Part shown: piece by piece, positions 1-7,637 of the stretch
How positions within the stretch are numbered: the first letter of the stretch is position 1
Layout of the letters: each line of letters starts with the position of its first letter
Assembly (NCBI GenBank): GCA_949293285.1
Contig: CASFCU010000027.1
Coordinates: 1 to 40,085 of the forward strand
Direction: 5' to 3'
Length of the DNA: 40,085 nucleotides
From: an uncultured bacterium
Lineage (GTDB): Bacteria; Bacillota_I; Bacilli_A; RF39; UBA660
The notes under the pieces: model-generated
The model's input: only the letters and a program-made list of their open reading frames with translations
Told to the model about the DNA's origin: nothing
The model's database searches: none
Position numbers and translations under genes: made by a program

Positions 1-1149
1 TCAGAAGACATTGCAAATTATAAAAATGAAGTTCCAAAAGAGGTAATAGAAGATACAGAAGATATACGTAATGCTTCACAGACATTACTAGAAATTATTG
101 GAAATATATTAGATATCAATAAAATAGAAAGTGATAAACTAGAGATTATAGAAAATCCATACAATTTTAAAGAAGAAATAACTAAAATGGCCAAAGTAAC
201 TGCCACTAGAATACAAGAAAAACCAATAGATTTTAAAATAACGATGGCGGAAGATCTCCCTTATGAACTGATAGGGGATAAAATTCACGTAAAAGCAATT
301 ATCAATAATCTTTTAACAAATGCAATTAAATATACAGAAAAAGGAAGTATTGAGCTTTCTGTAAAATGCATCAATGAAGAAAAGGTATGTAAACTAATCA
401 TCTCTTGCAAAGATACAGGAAGAGGAATCAAAAAAGAAGATATTAATAAACTATTTACAAAATTTGAAAGACTAGATATTGAACGAAATATGACAACGGA
501 GGGAACTGGATTAGGACTAGCTATTACGAAAGCCTTAGTAGAGTTAATGAATGGGAAAATCAATGTACAAAGTCAATTTGGAAGAGGATCTTTATTTATG
601 GTAACGATACCACAAAAAATAAGTAAAATGACTCGACCAGTAGATAATATCATCATAAAAGAACAAGAAGAGTCAATAAAGATAAATCTAAAAACAGATT
701 ACAGTGGTAAAAGAATATTGATAGTCGATGATAATAAATTGAATATAAAAGTAGCGGAAAAAGTCCTATCAAATTTCAATGTAAAACTGGATAGATGTGA
801 AAGCGGTAAAGAATGCTTAGAAAAAGTAGAAAATGGAAATACCTATGATTTAATATTAATGGATATTATGATGCCAGAAATGAGTGGAGAGACTACATTA
901 GCTAAATTGAAAGAAAAAAAGACATTTGATATTCCAGTGATAGCACTTACAGCCGATGCAGTAGCAGGAGCCAAAGAAAAATATTTATCTTTAGGATTTA
1001 CGGACTACATAGCAAAACCATTTACCAAAGATCAAATGAAAGAGAAATTAGATCAAATTTTTAGTAATGATACAAAAGAAGATAGATGGAAAGATGTACC
1101 TAAAGTAGTTATCTGTGGTGGTAATAACGATTTAAACAAAGAGCAGTAA
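1..1149 (+). CDS. hybrid sensor histidine kinase/response regulator, C-terminal part (5' end outside window)
   Basis: The reading frame is open from base 1, so the gene starts upstream and 382 residues are visible. Residues 1-50 look like the second helix of a HisKA dimerisation domain (NILDINKIESDKL); the phospho-accepting His lies outside the window. A HATPase_c domain follows: N box around N102-N107, G1 box DTGRG at 138-142, G2 box GTGLGL at 168-173. A receiver domain covers about 238-355, with acidic pocket D243/D244, phospho-acceptor D288 in LMDIMMP, T317 and K339. The architecture is that of a kinase with an attached receiver that passes phosphate by phosphorelay. No Hpt domain follows the receiver; the 27-residue tail is unremarkable. 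Signal and downstream partner cannot be told from here. A terminator follows the stop directly, so it is the last gene of its transcript. Confidence 0.93.
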   Translation, partial: SEDIANYKNEVPKEVIEDTEDIRNASQTLLEIIGNILDINKIESDKLEIIENPYNFKEEITKMAKVTATRIQEKPIDFKITMAEDLPYELIGDKIHVKAIINNLLTNAIKYTEKGSIELSVKCINEEKVCKLIISCKDTGRGIKKEDINKLFTKFERLDIERNMTTEGTGLGLAITKALVELMNGKINVQSQFGRGSLFMVTIPQKISKMTRPVDNIIIKEQEESIKINLKTDYSGKRILIVDDNKLNIKVAEKVLSNFNVKLDRCESGKECLEKVENGNTYDLILMDIMMPEMSGETTLAKLKEKKTFDIPVIALTADAVAGAKEKYLSLGFTDYIAKPFTKDQMKEKLDQIFSNDTKEDRWKDVPKVVICGGNNDLNKEQ

Positions 1150-1165
1150 TTGCTCGTTTTTGTTT
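1141..1165 (+). terminator. intrinsic terminator after the histidine kinase
   Basis: Stem GAGCA/TGCTC (1141-1145 and 1151-1155) with a 5-nt loop that contains the kinase stop codon, followed by a T-rich run. The stem is short, so efficiency may be modest. Confidence 0.6.
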
Positions 1166-1192
1166 GCTTTATTTCAAATATAATTATATAAT
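1164..1192 (+). promoter_or_regulatory. possible sigma-A promoter for fmt
   Basis: TTGCTT (1164-1169), 17-nt spacer, TATAAT (1187-1192). A second TATAAT lies at 1179-1184. Start from the downstream box would leave almost no leader before the SD at 1199-1205, so the call is tentative. Confidence 0.35.
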
Positions 1193-1209
1193 TTTTGTAG
1201 GTGATACGT

Positions 1210-2151
1210 ATGAAAGAGAAAAAGATTGTTTTTATGGGAACTCCTGACTTTAGTGTTCCAATACTACAAGGATTAATAGAGAATTATCATGTAGTAGGGG
1301 TAGTGACTCAACCAGATAAAAGAATAGGAAGACATATGGAAATTTCATTTCCTCCAGTAAAAAAATTGGCTGTTGAAAATGGAATTAAAGTTATTCAACC
1401 AATGAAAATTCGAGAAGACTATGAAGAAATATTACAATTAGAACCTGATATCATTATAACATGTGCTTATGGACAGATGATTCCAAAGGCCATCCTTGAT
1501 TTTCCCCAATATGGTTGCATTAATGTTCATGCTTCACTTTTGCCAAGATTAAGAGGGGGAGCTCCTATTCATAGAGCAATCATGAATGGAGATAAAAAGA
1601 CAGGAGTTACTATTATGTATATGGATACTGCCATGGATAGTGGTGATATTATTTCTCAAGAAGAAGTTGAAATAACAGAGGATATGAATGTAGGACAACT
1701 TCATGACATACTTAGTAAAATTGGTAAAGACCTCCTTCTGAGAACACTACCTGATATTTTTTCTTCTAATATAGAAAGAATAAAGCAGGATGAGAGTTTA
1801 GTTACCTTTGGTAAAATTATAAAAAGAGAAGAGGAAGTTCTTGATTTTAATGATACTACAATTCATATCTACAATAAAATAAGAGGGCTTTCTCCTAGCC
1901 CTTGTGCTTATTCCTTACTAGATAGAAAAGTAGTTAAAATATACAAGGCAAGAATAGGAAAAAACTTAAGCAAAGCTTTACCAGGAATAATAGTAAATAT
2001 CTATAAAGATGGAATAGCAGTCAAAACAAAAGATGGAGAAATCATTATAGAAGAACTTAAATTTGAGGGAAAAAAGAAAATGACTGCAAATGCATTTTTA
2101 AATGGTATAAAAAAAGAAGAATTATTGGGAAAAATGTTTATGAAAGAGTAG
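1210..2151 (+). CDS. fmt: methionyl-tRNA formyltransferase
   Basis: This enzyme formylates Met-tRNA(fMet) with 10-formyltetrahydrofolate in the cytoplasm. The 313-residue product matches the usual family length. It opens with the Rossmann-type start IVFMGTPDFSVPIL and carries the catalytic signature NVHASLLPRLRGGAPI, giving N105 and H107, with the third catalytic residue D143 in MDTAMDSGDI. The C-terminal OB-like tRNA-binding domain is present (about 200-313). A longer frame opens at GTG 1201, but that GTG is part of the SD AGGTGAT (1199-1205); ATG 1210 sits 4 nt beyond it and is chosen. Fmt is often next to def or priA in Bacilli; neither is here. A membrane protein gene follows 7 nt downstream and is probably cotranscribed. 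Confidence 0.97.
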   Translation: MKEKKIVFMGTPDFSVPILQGLIENYHVVGVVTQPDKRIGRHMEISFPPVKKLAVENGIKVIQPMKIREDYEEILQLEPDIIITCAYGQMIPKAILDFPQYGCINVHASLLPRLRGGAPIHRAIMNGDKKTGVTIMYMDTAMDSGDIISQEEVEITEDMNVGQLHDILSKIGKDLLLRTLPDIFSSNIERIKQDESLVTFGKIIKREEEVLDFNDTTIHIYNKIRGLSPSPCAYSLLDRKVVKIYKARIGKNLSKALPGIIVNIYKDGIAVKTKDGEIIIEELKFEGKKKMTANAFLNGIKKEELLGKMFMKE

Positions 2152-2158
2152 TGATTTT

Positions 2159-2929
2159 ATGAACTATAATAAAGGATTTAATTATTCTGAACTATTTACA
2201 GATAAAAAATATCGTTCGAGACTAATATTAGCTATTTATGCCATAGTCTTTATTATCTTAATAGCATTTTTAAGAACTGAAATCAAAAATGGAAATATAG
2301 ATAGTAATTCTTTCAATGAAGAAAATAATAATGATATGATAGATAATAATACAAATAACAATACAGATAATAATACAGATGACAATTCATATATAGAAAA
2401 TATATTTTCTTACATTAATATGAATAATTATAACTTTGAATACACATTATATTATAATGATGATAAATATATATCCAGTGGAAAAAGATATGATCGAAAG
2501 TATGATTTTGACTTGACGAACGGAAAACAAACGATGCATTATCTTGTAAGTGGACCTATCGTTAAAGCCAAAAATAAAGAAGATATCGATGCTTCTTATA
2601 TGACGACTAATCTGCCATATTCTTACATTAACTATTTTGATAATGATACTTTAAAAGAAATATTAATAAATGCAAAACAAATATCTGTTGATACTTATGA
2701 AATCACGAATGGTGCATTAGCTCCTTTGATAGATAACGGAAGCAATTTTATCATTAGTGATGATGAATTAGTCAATCATATTATGCTAGAGATAAAAAAC
2801 AACATAGTGGTTGGTATCGATTTGGATTTTTCCAATTTGTTTTTTGGAGATAGTGATATCTTCAACTTTAAAATATCACTAAAATATTCGAATTTTGGAT
2901 TAATTGATAACTTTAGTGTTAATTTTTAA
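2159..2929 (+). CDS. membrane-anchored protein of unknown function
   Basis: I do not recognise this 256-residue protein. A basic N terminus (KKYRSR) is followed by one transmembrane helix at about 22-39, then a low-complexity Asn/Asp-rich linker (42-78), then a globular domain of about 175 residues rich in Tyr, Asn, Asp and Ile. By the positive-inside rule the globular part should be outside the cell. There is no Cys lipobox and there are no Cys residues that I can see. It starts 7 nt after fmt with a GTGAT-type SD and is followed by the tRNA promoter, so it closes the fmt transcript. The Asn-rich segment reads as a flexible linker across the wall rather than a functional motif. Confidence 0.85.
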   Translation: MNYNKGFNYSELFTDKKYRSRLILAIYAIVFIILIAFLRTEIKNGNIDSNSFNEENNNDMIDNNTNNNTDNNTDDNSYIENIFSYINMNNYNFEYTLYYNDDKYISSGKRYDRKYDFDLTNGKQTMHYLVSGPIVKAKNKEDIDASYMTTNLPYSYINYFDNDTLKEILINAKQISVDTYEITNGALAPLIDNGSNFIISDDELVNHIMLEIKNNIVVGIDLDFSNLFFGDSDIFNFKISLKYSNFGLIDNFSVNF

Positions 2930-2948
2930 CTAAAAATGAAAAAAAAAC

Positions 2949-2977
2949 TTGCAATATTAAAAAACATAGTATATACT
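2949..2977 (+). promoter_or_regulatory. sigma-A promoter of the tRNA cluster
   Basis: TTGCAA (2949-2954), 17-nt spacer, TATACT (2972-2977). The expected start is near 2984, about 27 nt before the first tRNA. Confidence 0.75.
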
Positions 2978-3010
2978 TTAGAAGTACGACCGGTAAATAG
3001 GTTAAGAAGT

Positions 3011-3087
<77 letters not shown>

Positions 3088-3094
3088 TGTATTT

Positions 3095-3171
3095 GCCTCA
3101 ATAGCTCAGTTGGTTAGAGCACTTGACTGTTAATCAAGGGGTCCTAGGTTCAAGTCCTAGTTGGGGCGCCA
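3095..3171 (+). tRNA. tRNA-Asn (anticodon GTT)
   Basis: Acceptor GCCTCAA pairs with TTGGGGC (one T-G pair), discriminator G, encoded CCA. Anticodon stem CTTGA/TCAAG, loop CTGTTAA, anticodon GTT at 3129-3131. It begins 8 nt after tRNA-Ile. Confidence 0.97.
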
Positions 3172-3176
3172 TTTGT

Positions 3177-3253
3177 GGCCAGTTGGTGAAGTGGCTTAAC
3201 ACACCGCCCTTTCACGGCGGCATTCATGGATTCGAATTCCATACTGGTCACCA
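3177..3253 (+). tRNA. tRNA-Glu (anticodon TTC)
   Basis: Acceptor GGCCAGT pairs with ACTGGTC (one G-T pair), discriminator A, encoded CCA. Anticodon stem CCGCC/GGCGG, loop CTTTCAC, anticodon TTC at 3211-3213. Only 5 nt separate it from tRNA-Asn. Confidence 0.95.
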
Positions 3254-3264
3254 AGTTGTAAATT

Positions 3265-3293
3265 ACCTTGAGAAGTCAAGGTTTTATTTTTTT
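3265..3293 (+). terminator. intrinsic terminator of the tRNA cluster (first)
   Basis: Perfect 7-bp stem ACCTTGA/TCAAGGT (3265-3271 and 3276-3282), loop GAAG, followed by a T tract. Confidence 0.85.
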
Positions 3294-3317
3294 AGTACTA
3301 CATCAGTACTTTTTTTA
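3294..3317 (+). terminator. second terminator-like hairpin after the tRNA cluster
   Basis: AGTACT at 3294-3299 and 3305-3310 pair around a 5-nt loop, followed by seven T. It sits directly behind the first terminator, so it likely acts as a backup. Confidence 0.6.
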
Positions 3318-3396
3318 TTGGCAAAAAGATTTCCCAAAAAAGCTTTCTATAAATGAATAGCAAACGGTTAAATATCTTTTCATTTTTCTAATCAAA

Positions 3397-3405
3397 TGTT
3401 ATAAT
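3397..3405 (+). promoter_or_regulatory. extended -10 promoter of the pilin-like gene
   Basis: TGTTATAAT, an extended -10 element at 3397-3405; the -35 region 17 nt upstream (TTTTCA, 3377-3382) is weak. The SD GGAGGTAAT follows at 3420-3428. Confidence 0.5.
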
Positions 3406-3431
3406 TAATTATAACTATTGGAGGTAATATA

Positions 3432-3914
3432 ATGATTAAAAAAGTAAGTTTATTTTTTATGATGTTTCTTTTTCTTTTTTCATACACTATAACAGTGGAT
3501 GCCAGTATTATCGAGCCTAGAATATCATTCGATAATGAAATAGACTCAGACTTTAATATTGTCCAAGGTAGTGAGACTTCTGTAGATTGTAGTGGAATAT
3601 TCACAAGTGAGGCATTAGATTTAATCAGTGATATTTTAGGATGGTTTAGAATAATTGCTCCTATTCTTTTAATTTTATTAGTGGCATTAGATTTTGGGCA
3701 AGCAGTTCTCCAACAGGACAATGATGCTTTAAAAAAAGCTACTAGCAAAATTATTAAAAGAGCATTAGCAACCGTAGCGTTGTTCTTCGTTCCAACTTTT
3801 ATCAGAGTTCTAATTAATCTACCTGGAGTTAGAAGTACAATTCAAATACCAGATGATCCATTATGTGGGACAATGACAACTGTTATTCATGAAAATGATT
3901 TAGTAATAAAATAA
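3432..3914 (+). CDS. small secreted/membrane protein resembling conjugation pilins (TrbC/VirB2 or Mbov_0395-like)
   Basis: The 160-residue protein has a signal peptide (1-24, cleavage near VDA-S), a short exposed region with one Cys (VDCSG), then two hydrophobic helices at about 70-90 and 108-128 separated by a polar, Lys-rich cytoplasmic-type loop. The segment LLVALDFGQAV, the following QQDNDALKKATSKIIKRA loop and the second helix with VPTFI are the layout of the pilin-like proteins of Gram-positive conjugative elements. The assignment rests on layout and remembered family features, not on a search. No other conjugation gene (VirB4, VirD4/TcpA, relaxase) is nearby; the next gene, 18 nt on, is a cysteine desulfurase. 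It may be a domesticated membrane protein. Strong SD GGAGGT before ATG. Confidence 0.75.
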   Translation: MIKKVSLFFMMFLFLFSYTITVDASIIEPRISFDNEIDSDFNIVQGSETSVDCSGIFTSEALDLISDILGWFRIIAPILLILLVALDFGQAVLQQDNDALKKATSKIIKRALATVALFFVPTFIRVLINLPGVRSTIQIPDDPLCGTMTTVIHENDLVIK

Positions 3915-3932
3915 ATTTATGGAGGGATTCAA

Positions 3933-5060
3933 TTGATTTACTTAGATTATTCAGCAACCACACCAGTCAATCCTGAAGTTTTAGAATCTTTTTCTAAAGC
4001 CGCTTTAAACTATCCAGGAAATCCCAATTCTCTACATAAACTAGGTGTCAAAGCAAATGAATTAATTGCAGCAGCAACTCTACAAATAGCTAATATTTTA
4101 GAACTGAAAAGTAATGAAATTATATACACTAGTGGTGCTAGTGAATCCAACAATCTAGCAATTAAGGGAATTTGTTACAAATATAAAAACAGAGGAAAAC
4201 ACATAATCACTACTAGATTTGAGCATTCATCAATATACGGGCCAATTAGTTACCTACAAAAAGATCAATTTGAAGTAGACTTTCTTGAAACAGATGAATT
4301 TGGTCTCGTCGACTTAGAAAAGCTTGAACAATTAATTAGAGATGACACAATTTTAGTCAGTATAGCCAGTGTCAATAGTGAAATAGGTATTAGACAACCA
4401 ATTGAAGAAATTGCTAAAATTGTAAAAAAACATCCGAAGTGTTTTTTTCACGTCGATATGACACAAAGTATTGGTAAAGAAAAAATCTCTTTACGTGAAG
4501 TGGATTTGGCCTCTTTTTCGGCACATAAATTTTTTGGCTTAAAAGGAATCGGAGTCTTAGTCAAAAAAGAAAAAATAGCCTTAGAACCAATCATTCACGG
4601 TGGAAAGAGTACAACTGTTTTTAGAAGTGGAACACCAGCTCTCCCTCTTATTGTATCTTTATCAAAAGCATTGAGACTTGCAACCGATGAGATTGAAAAA
4701 AAATACGATTATGTCAAAAAAATAAATAGCTATCTAAAAGAGAATTTATCAAGATACGAAAAAGTGAGAATCAATAGCAATGAATATTGTATACCACATA
4801 TACTTAATATAAGCATTATTGGTTGCAAACCGGAAACCATTCAGCATACCCTAGAAGAATACGACATATATATATCTACCCAGACAGCCTGCTCATCAAA
4901 AAGTAATTTTTCTAAGGCGGTTTTAGCACTTACCAACAATGAAGAAATTGCTTCTTCAAGTGTAAGAATAAGTCTATCACATCTAACGACTATAAAAGAA
5001 TGTGAAGAATTTTTAAAAGCGTTTTCTTCTTGCTATGAAAGGTTAACAAAATTGAGGTGA
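3933..5060 (+). CDS. cysteine desulfurase (NifS/IscS family, PLP-dependent)
   Basis: It removes sulfur from L-cysteine, giving alanine and a persulfide used for Fe-S clusters or tRNA thiolation. The 375-residue protein begins YLDYSATTPVNP, the typical family start. PLP-site residues are visible: H98 in TRFEHSS, D175 in FFHVDMTQ, and Schiff-base K199 in SFSAHKF. The persulfide Cys is C320 in TQTACSSKSNF. The start is TTG 3933, 6 nt after the SD GGAGGG (3921-3926); no ATG fits. Its stop overlaps the SD of the thioredoxin-like gene. No iscU/sufU partner is adjacent, so its sulfur acceptor is unknown; a housekeeping role in tRNA thiolation is possible. Context suggests a link with thiol chemistry. 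Confidence 0.93.
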   Translation: MIYLDYSATTPVNPEVLESFSKAALNYPGNPNSLHKLGVKANELIAAATLQIANILELKSNEIIYTSGASESNNLAIKGICYKYKNRGKHIITTRFEHSSIYGPISYLQKDQFEVDFLETDEFGLVDLEKLEQLIRDDTILVSIASVNSEIGIRQPIEEIAKIVKKHPKCFFHVDMTQSIGKEKISLREVDLASFSAHKFFGLKGIGVLVKKEKIALEPIIHGGKSTTVFRSGTPALPLIVSLSKALRLATDEIEKKYDYVKKINSYLKENLSRYEKVRINSNEYCIPHILNISIIGCKPETIQHTLEEYDIYISTQTACSSKSNFSKAVLALTNNEEIASSSVRISLSHLTTIKECEEFLKAFSSCYERLTKLR

Positions 5061-5068
5061 TGAATTCC

Positions 5069-5332
5069 ATGACAATAATAAAAATTAGTGCAATGTGGTG
5101 TCCTGCCTGCATTATAATGAATAAATTTTGGAACGAAATAGAAGAAGAATTTCCATACATAGAGTTTATATCATATGATTTAGATATGGATGAAGAAGAA
5201 GTAAAGAAGTATAATGTTGGTAATACTTTACCAGTAATTATAATGATAAAGAATAATAAAGAAACAAATCGATTAATTGGGGAAAAAACAAAAGCAGAAA
5301 TAATGCGTTTTATTAAGGAAATAGATACATAA
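5069..5332 (+). CDS. thioredoxin-like protein with WCPAC motif
   Basis: An 87-residue minimal thioredoxin fold: beta strand MTIIKISAMW, redox motif WCPAC at 10-14, helix, then the cis-Pro segment NTLPVIIMI and a C-terminal helix. No signal peptide, so it should be cytoplasmic. The frame is open from GTG 5057 and ATG 5060, but the SD GAGGTGAT covers that region; ATG 5069 has proper spacing and is used. It is translationally coupled to the desulfurase before it, and the next gene (thioredoxin-CcdA fusion) starts 2 nt after its stop. A natural inference is that it supplies electrons to the membrane protein downstream, as thioredoxin does for DsbD. Confidence 0.88.
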   Translation: MTIIKISAMWCPACIIMNKFWNEIEEEFPYIEFISYDLDMDEEEVKKYNVGNTLPVIIMIKNNKETNRLIGEKTKAEIMRFIKEIDT

Positions 5333-5333
5333 A

Positions 5334-6533
5334 ATGAATTTGAAAAAAATAATATGGATACTCTCTTTTATGCTCTTTTTAACCCCGATTCATGCACTAG
5401 CTTTATCAATTGATTATGATGACTTAATATATAATATAACAGATGAAGAAGTACTAGAAGATAAAATTAATATCTATTTTTTTTATGGGGACGGCTGTCC
5501 TCATTGTGCAAAAGAAGAAAAATTTTTGGATAGATTGAATGAAAAATATGCAGATAGCATCCAAATATTTAGATATGAAACATGGAAAAATTCTACTAAT
5601 AAATCCTATATGTTGAGTGCTAAAACCTTACTTGGTAAATCAGCAAATGTTAGCGTTCCCTTCACTGTTATTGGAAAAGAATCTTACTCTGGATACAATG
5701 ATACCGTTGGAGAAAAAATCGAAAAAAAACTGAGGGAATACTTAGAATTAGATAATCTAGAAGAATCAATAGTTAATGAAACCAAAGAAAATATACCATT
5801 TTTAGGAAATGTTGATGTCAAAGAGATATCCATTTTTCTAGTAGCAATCATCTTTGGATTTATCGATGGATTTAATCCTTGTGCTATGTGGATACTATTA
5901 TTTCTTATTAATATGTTATTTGGTATGAAAAATAAAAAAAGAATGCTCTTTTTAGGAATTTCCTTTTTGGCGGTTTCAGCACTGGTTTATTTTCTATCAA
6001 TGCTTGGCCTTACAACTATTTTTTCCTTTATATCTATTCCATTGATTAGAAGTATCATTGGTTTAATTGCATTGATAGTAGGACTTTACAACATACGAAA
6101 ATATTTTATAACTAAAAACAGTAATGAAGGATGTCATGTAGTAAATGAAACTAAGCGTAAAAAAGTATTCAAACGAATCAAAAAATTCACTACAGAACAA
6201 AACCTAATCTTAGCATTTATTGGAGTAGTCATTCTTGCTGTTTCTGTTAATATCATCGAGCTTGCTTGTTCCACTGTTTTTCCGGCAACTTTTGCTGAAA
6301 TCCTGGCAATAAATAACATTACGGGAATAGAAAGAATAATCTATCTTTTAGTCTATACTTTGTTTTATATGATAGATGATATGGTAATCTTTATCATAGC
6401 CGTATCTACTTTAACTATTACCACAGCAAGCTCTAAATACGGTAAATATTCTTCCTTACTTGCAGGAATCATCATGATACTAATGGGAATTCTTTTAATG
6501 TTTAAACCGGAATGGGTTATGTTCAATTTCTAA
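5334..6533 (+). CDS. thioredoxin domain fused to CcdA/DsbD-type membrane electron carrier
   Basis: The 399-residue protein has a signal peptide (1-24), an extracytoplasmic thioredoxin-like domain (about 45-138) with redox motif CPHC at 55-58 in FFYGDGCPHCAKEE and cis-Pro in SVPFTVIG, then about six transmembrane helices (165-395). The membrane part carries a Cys in NPCAMW (C183) and another in ELACSTVFP (C312), the paired membrane cysteines of the CcdA/DsbD family. Such proteins carry reducing equivalents from cytoplasmic thioredoxin to exported thiols. An additional Cys (C267) lies in a loop. The ATG is 2 nt after the preceding stop with no clear SD, so translation is probably coupled. It ends the transcript begun at the pilin-like gene. 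Confidence 0.9.
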   Translation: MNLKKIIWILSFMLFLTPIHALALSIDYDDLIYNITDEEVLEDKINIYFFYGDGCPHCAKEEKFLDRLNEKYADSIQIFRYETWKNSTNKSYMLSAKTLLGKSANVSVPFTVIGKESYSGYNDTVGEKIEKKLREYLELDNLEESIVNETKENIPFLGNVDVKEISIFLVAIIFGFIDGFNPCAMWILLFLINMLFGMKNKKRMLFLGISFLAVSALVYFLSMLGLTTIFSFISIPLIRSIIGLIALIVGLYNIRKYFITKNSNEGCHVVNETKRKKVFKRIKKFTTEQNLILAFIGVVILAVSVNIIELACSTVFPATFAEILAINNITGIERIIYLLVYTLFYMIDDMVIFIIAVSTLTITTASSKYGKYSSLLAGIIMILMGILLMFKPEWVMFNF

Positions 6534-6596
6534 GTGCAAAATATTTGGAATAAAACGATAAAAACTTAATTAAAGAGTAAAGTATGCAATTGGTTT

Positions 6597-6619
6597 CATC
6601 TTTCTTTGGATGAAAGATG
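6597..6619 (+). terminator. hairpin, possible terminator of the desulfurase-DsbD transcript
   Basis: Perfect 8-bp stem CATCTTTC/GAAAGATG with a 7-nt loop. The T run after it is poor (ACAATCATTTTC), so termination is uncertain. Confidence 0.35.
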
Positions 6620-6760
6620 ACAATCATTTTCTATTTTCAATTTCTTCAAAGACCACCGAACTATTTAAGAAGATATTATCTATCTTTTTTGCCCATGAAT
6701 TGTGTACTTTCAAAAATAATATCCACTTAAGTGTTTAACTAATAATAAAATGGTGAAAAC

Positions 6761-6789
6761 TTGCATATTCTTTAGTGGTATGCTATAAT
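6761..6789 (+). promoter_or_regulatory. strong sigma-A promoter of the zinc-ribbon gene
   Basis: TTGCAT (6761-6766), 17-nt spacer, extended -10 TGCTATAAT with TATAAT at 6784-6789. Expected start near 6796. Confidence 0.8.
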
Positions 6790-6905
6790 TAATCACGTGA
6801 TGTAATCACTGGATTTATATTTCTAATTATTCTCTCTTCGTTAAAAAAGAAAAGATAACTAGGTAGCAGGTCCAATTATTTTTATTGATTAAGGAGGAGA
6901 TAGTA

Positions 6906-7082
6906 ATGCAAGAAACAGAATACAAAGATAAGACCATCAAATGTATAGACTGTGGAACTGAATTCATTTTCACAGCTAGAGATCAAGCTTTCTATGCTGA
7001 AAAAGGTTTTACAAACGAGCCAAAAAGATGTAAGCCTTGTCGTAATGCAAAAAAAGCAGCTAAAAGAACTGAAAATAAATAA
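6906..7082 (+). CDS. small zinc-ribbon protein
   Basis: A 58-residue protein with two CxxC knuckles: CIDCG at 14-18 and CKPCR near 43-47, separated by the conserved-looking segment FTARDQAFYAEKGF, then a basic tail. This is the layout of the 'probable zinc-ribbon domain' family (PF13451-type) common in Bacillota, of unknown function; nucleic-acid or ribosome binding is only a guess. An upstream in-frame codon exists at 6885, but the strong SD AAGGAGGAG (6891-6899) places the start at ATG 6906. It is monocistronic, with a strong promoter, a leader of about 110 nt and its own terminator, which suggests high and possibly condition-dependent expression. Confidence 0.9.
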   Translation: MQETEYKDKTIKCIDCGTEFIFTARDQAFYAEKGFTNEPKRCKPCRNAKKAAKRTENK

Positions 7083-7110
7083 AATCAAACGTCATGTTTG
7101 ATTTTTTTCT
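7083..7110 (+). terminator. intrinsic terminator after the zinc-ribbon gene
   Basis: Perfect 8-bp stem AATCAAAC/GTTTGATT (7083-7090 and 7096-7103), loop GTCAT, then a run of T. Confidence 0.9.
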
Positions 7111-7155
7111 ACTTTTTTCGACATAATCATATGTTAAATTAAAATTGGTGATTGA

Positions 7156-7602
7156 ATGAAAAAAAATTTAATGATACCTTTAGTAATTTCTATTATTTTA
7201 GGTTTTATTTCTGCTCAAATAGTATATTCTACTTATAGAAAAAATCTAGAAGAATCTTCATATAATGCGTATATCATTCAAATAGGAAGCTATAATAATG
7301 AAGATTCATTAGATGAGACCTTTGAAAATGAAGAAGATTATTTAATAGTAGAAGAAGACGGAAAGTACAATGTTTATGTTGGAATAACAACGGATTTAGT
7401 GAATGCAAATAAAATCAAAAATCTATATCAAAATAAAAACATTGAAACCTATATTAAACCAACTGTTATTAATAATGTAGAATTTGTAAATAACTTAGAA
7501 CAGTATGATATTTTAATATCAGAAGTGGATAGTGAAGAAAACATTATTTCCATCAGTGACGTAATTTTATCGAGTTACGAAGAAATGGTTCTAGGAAAAT
7601 AA
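7156..7602 (+). CDS. single-pass membrane protein with a SPOR-like domain
   Basis: A 148-residue protein: Lys-rich N terminus, transmembrane helix at about 6-24, then an extracellular domain. The stretch YIIQIGSYNNEDSLDE, the later KYNVYVGITTD and the helix NANKIKNLYQNK before IETYIKP follow the repeat pattern of SPOR domains, which bind peptidoglycan lacking stem peptides at division or sporulation septa. The match is by pattern only. The SD GGTGAT lies 6 nt before the ATG. It precedes radC-mreC-mreD-spoIVFAB, which fits a wall-associated role, but the function is not proven. Confidence 0.75.
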   Translation: MKKNLMIPLVISIILGFISAQIVYSTYRKNLEESSYNAYIIQIGSYNNEDSLDETFENEEDYLIVEEDGKYNVYVGITTDLVNANKIKNLYQNKNIETYIKPTVINNVEFVNNLEQYDILISEVDSEENIISISDVILSSYEEMVLGK

Positions 7603-7637
7603 ACTTTTACGAATAATAATTTATTCAGGTGATGATT

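Larger units (their letters stand above)
6534..6905 (+). other. intergenic region, 372 bp
   Basis: Holds a hairpin at 6597-6619, a small unsupported frame at 6610-6738 (42 codons, no SD, not recognised), a strong promoter at 6761-6789 and a leader of about 110 nt to the zinc-ribbon gene. The small frame could be a gene remnant; nothing else coding is seen. Confidence 0.5.

Noticed and set aside
2200..2400. Asn-rich repeat region of the membrane protein as a microsatellite or prion-like domain
   Set aside because: Low-complexity AAT/GAT codons are expected of a linker in such AT-rich DNA; no regular repeat unit.
3123..3356. 77-codon open frame over the tRNA cluster
   Set aside because: It lies on top of tRNA-Asn and tRNA-Glu and their terminator; no SD. 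It is a chance frame.
6610..6738. 42-codon frame in the gap before the zinc-ribbon gene
   Set aside because: No SD, starts inside a hairpin, and the protein sequence is not recognisable.
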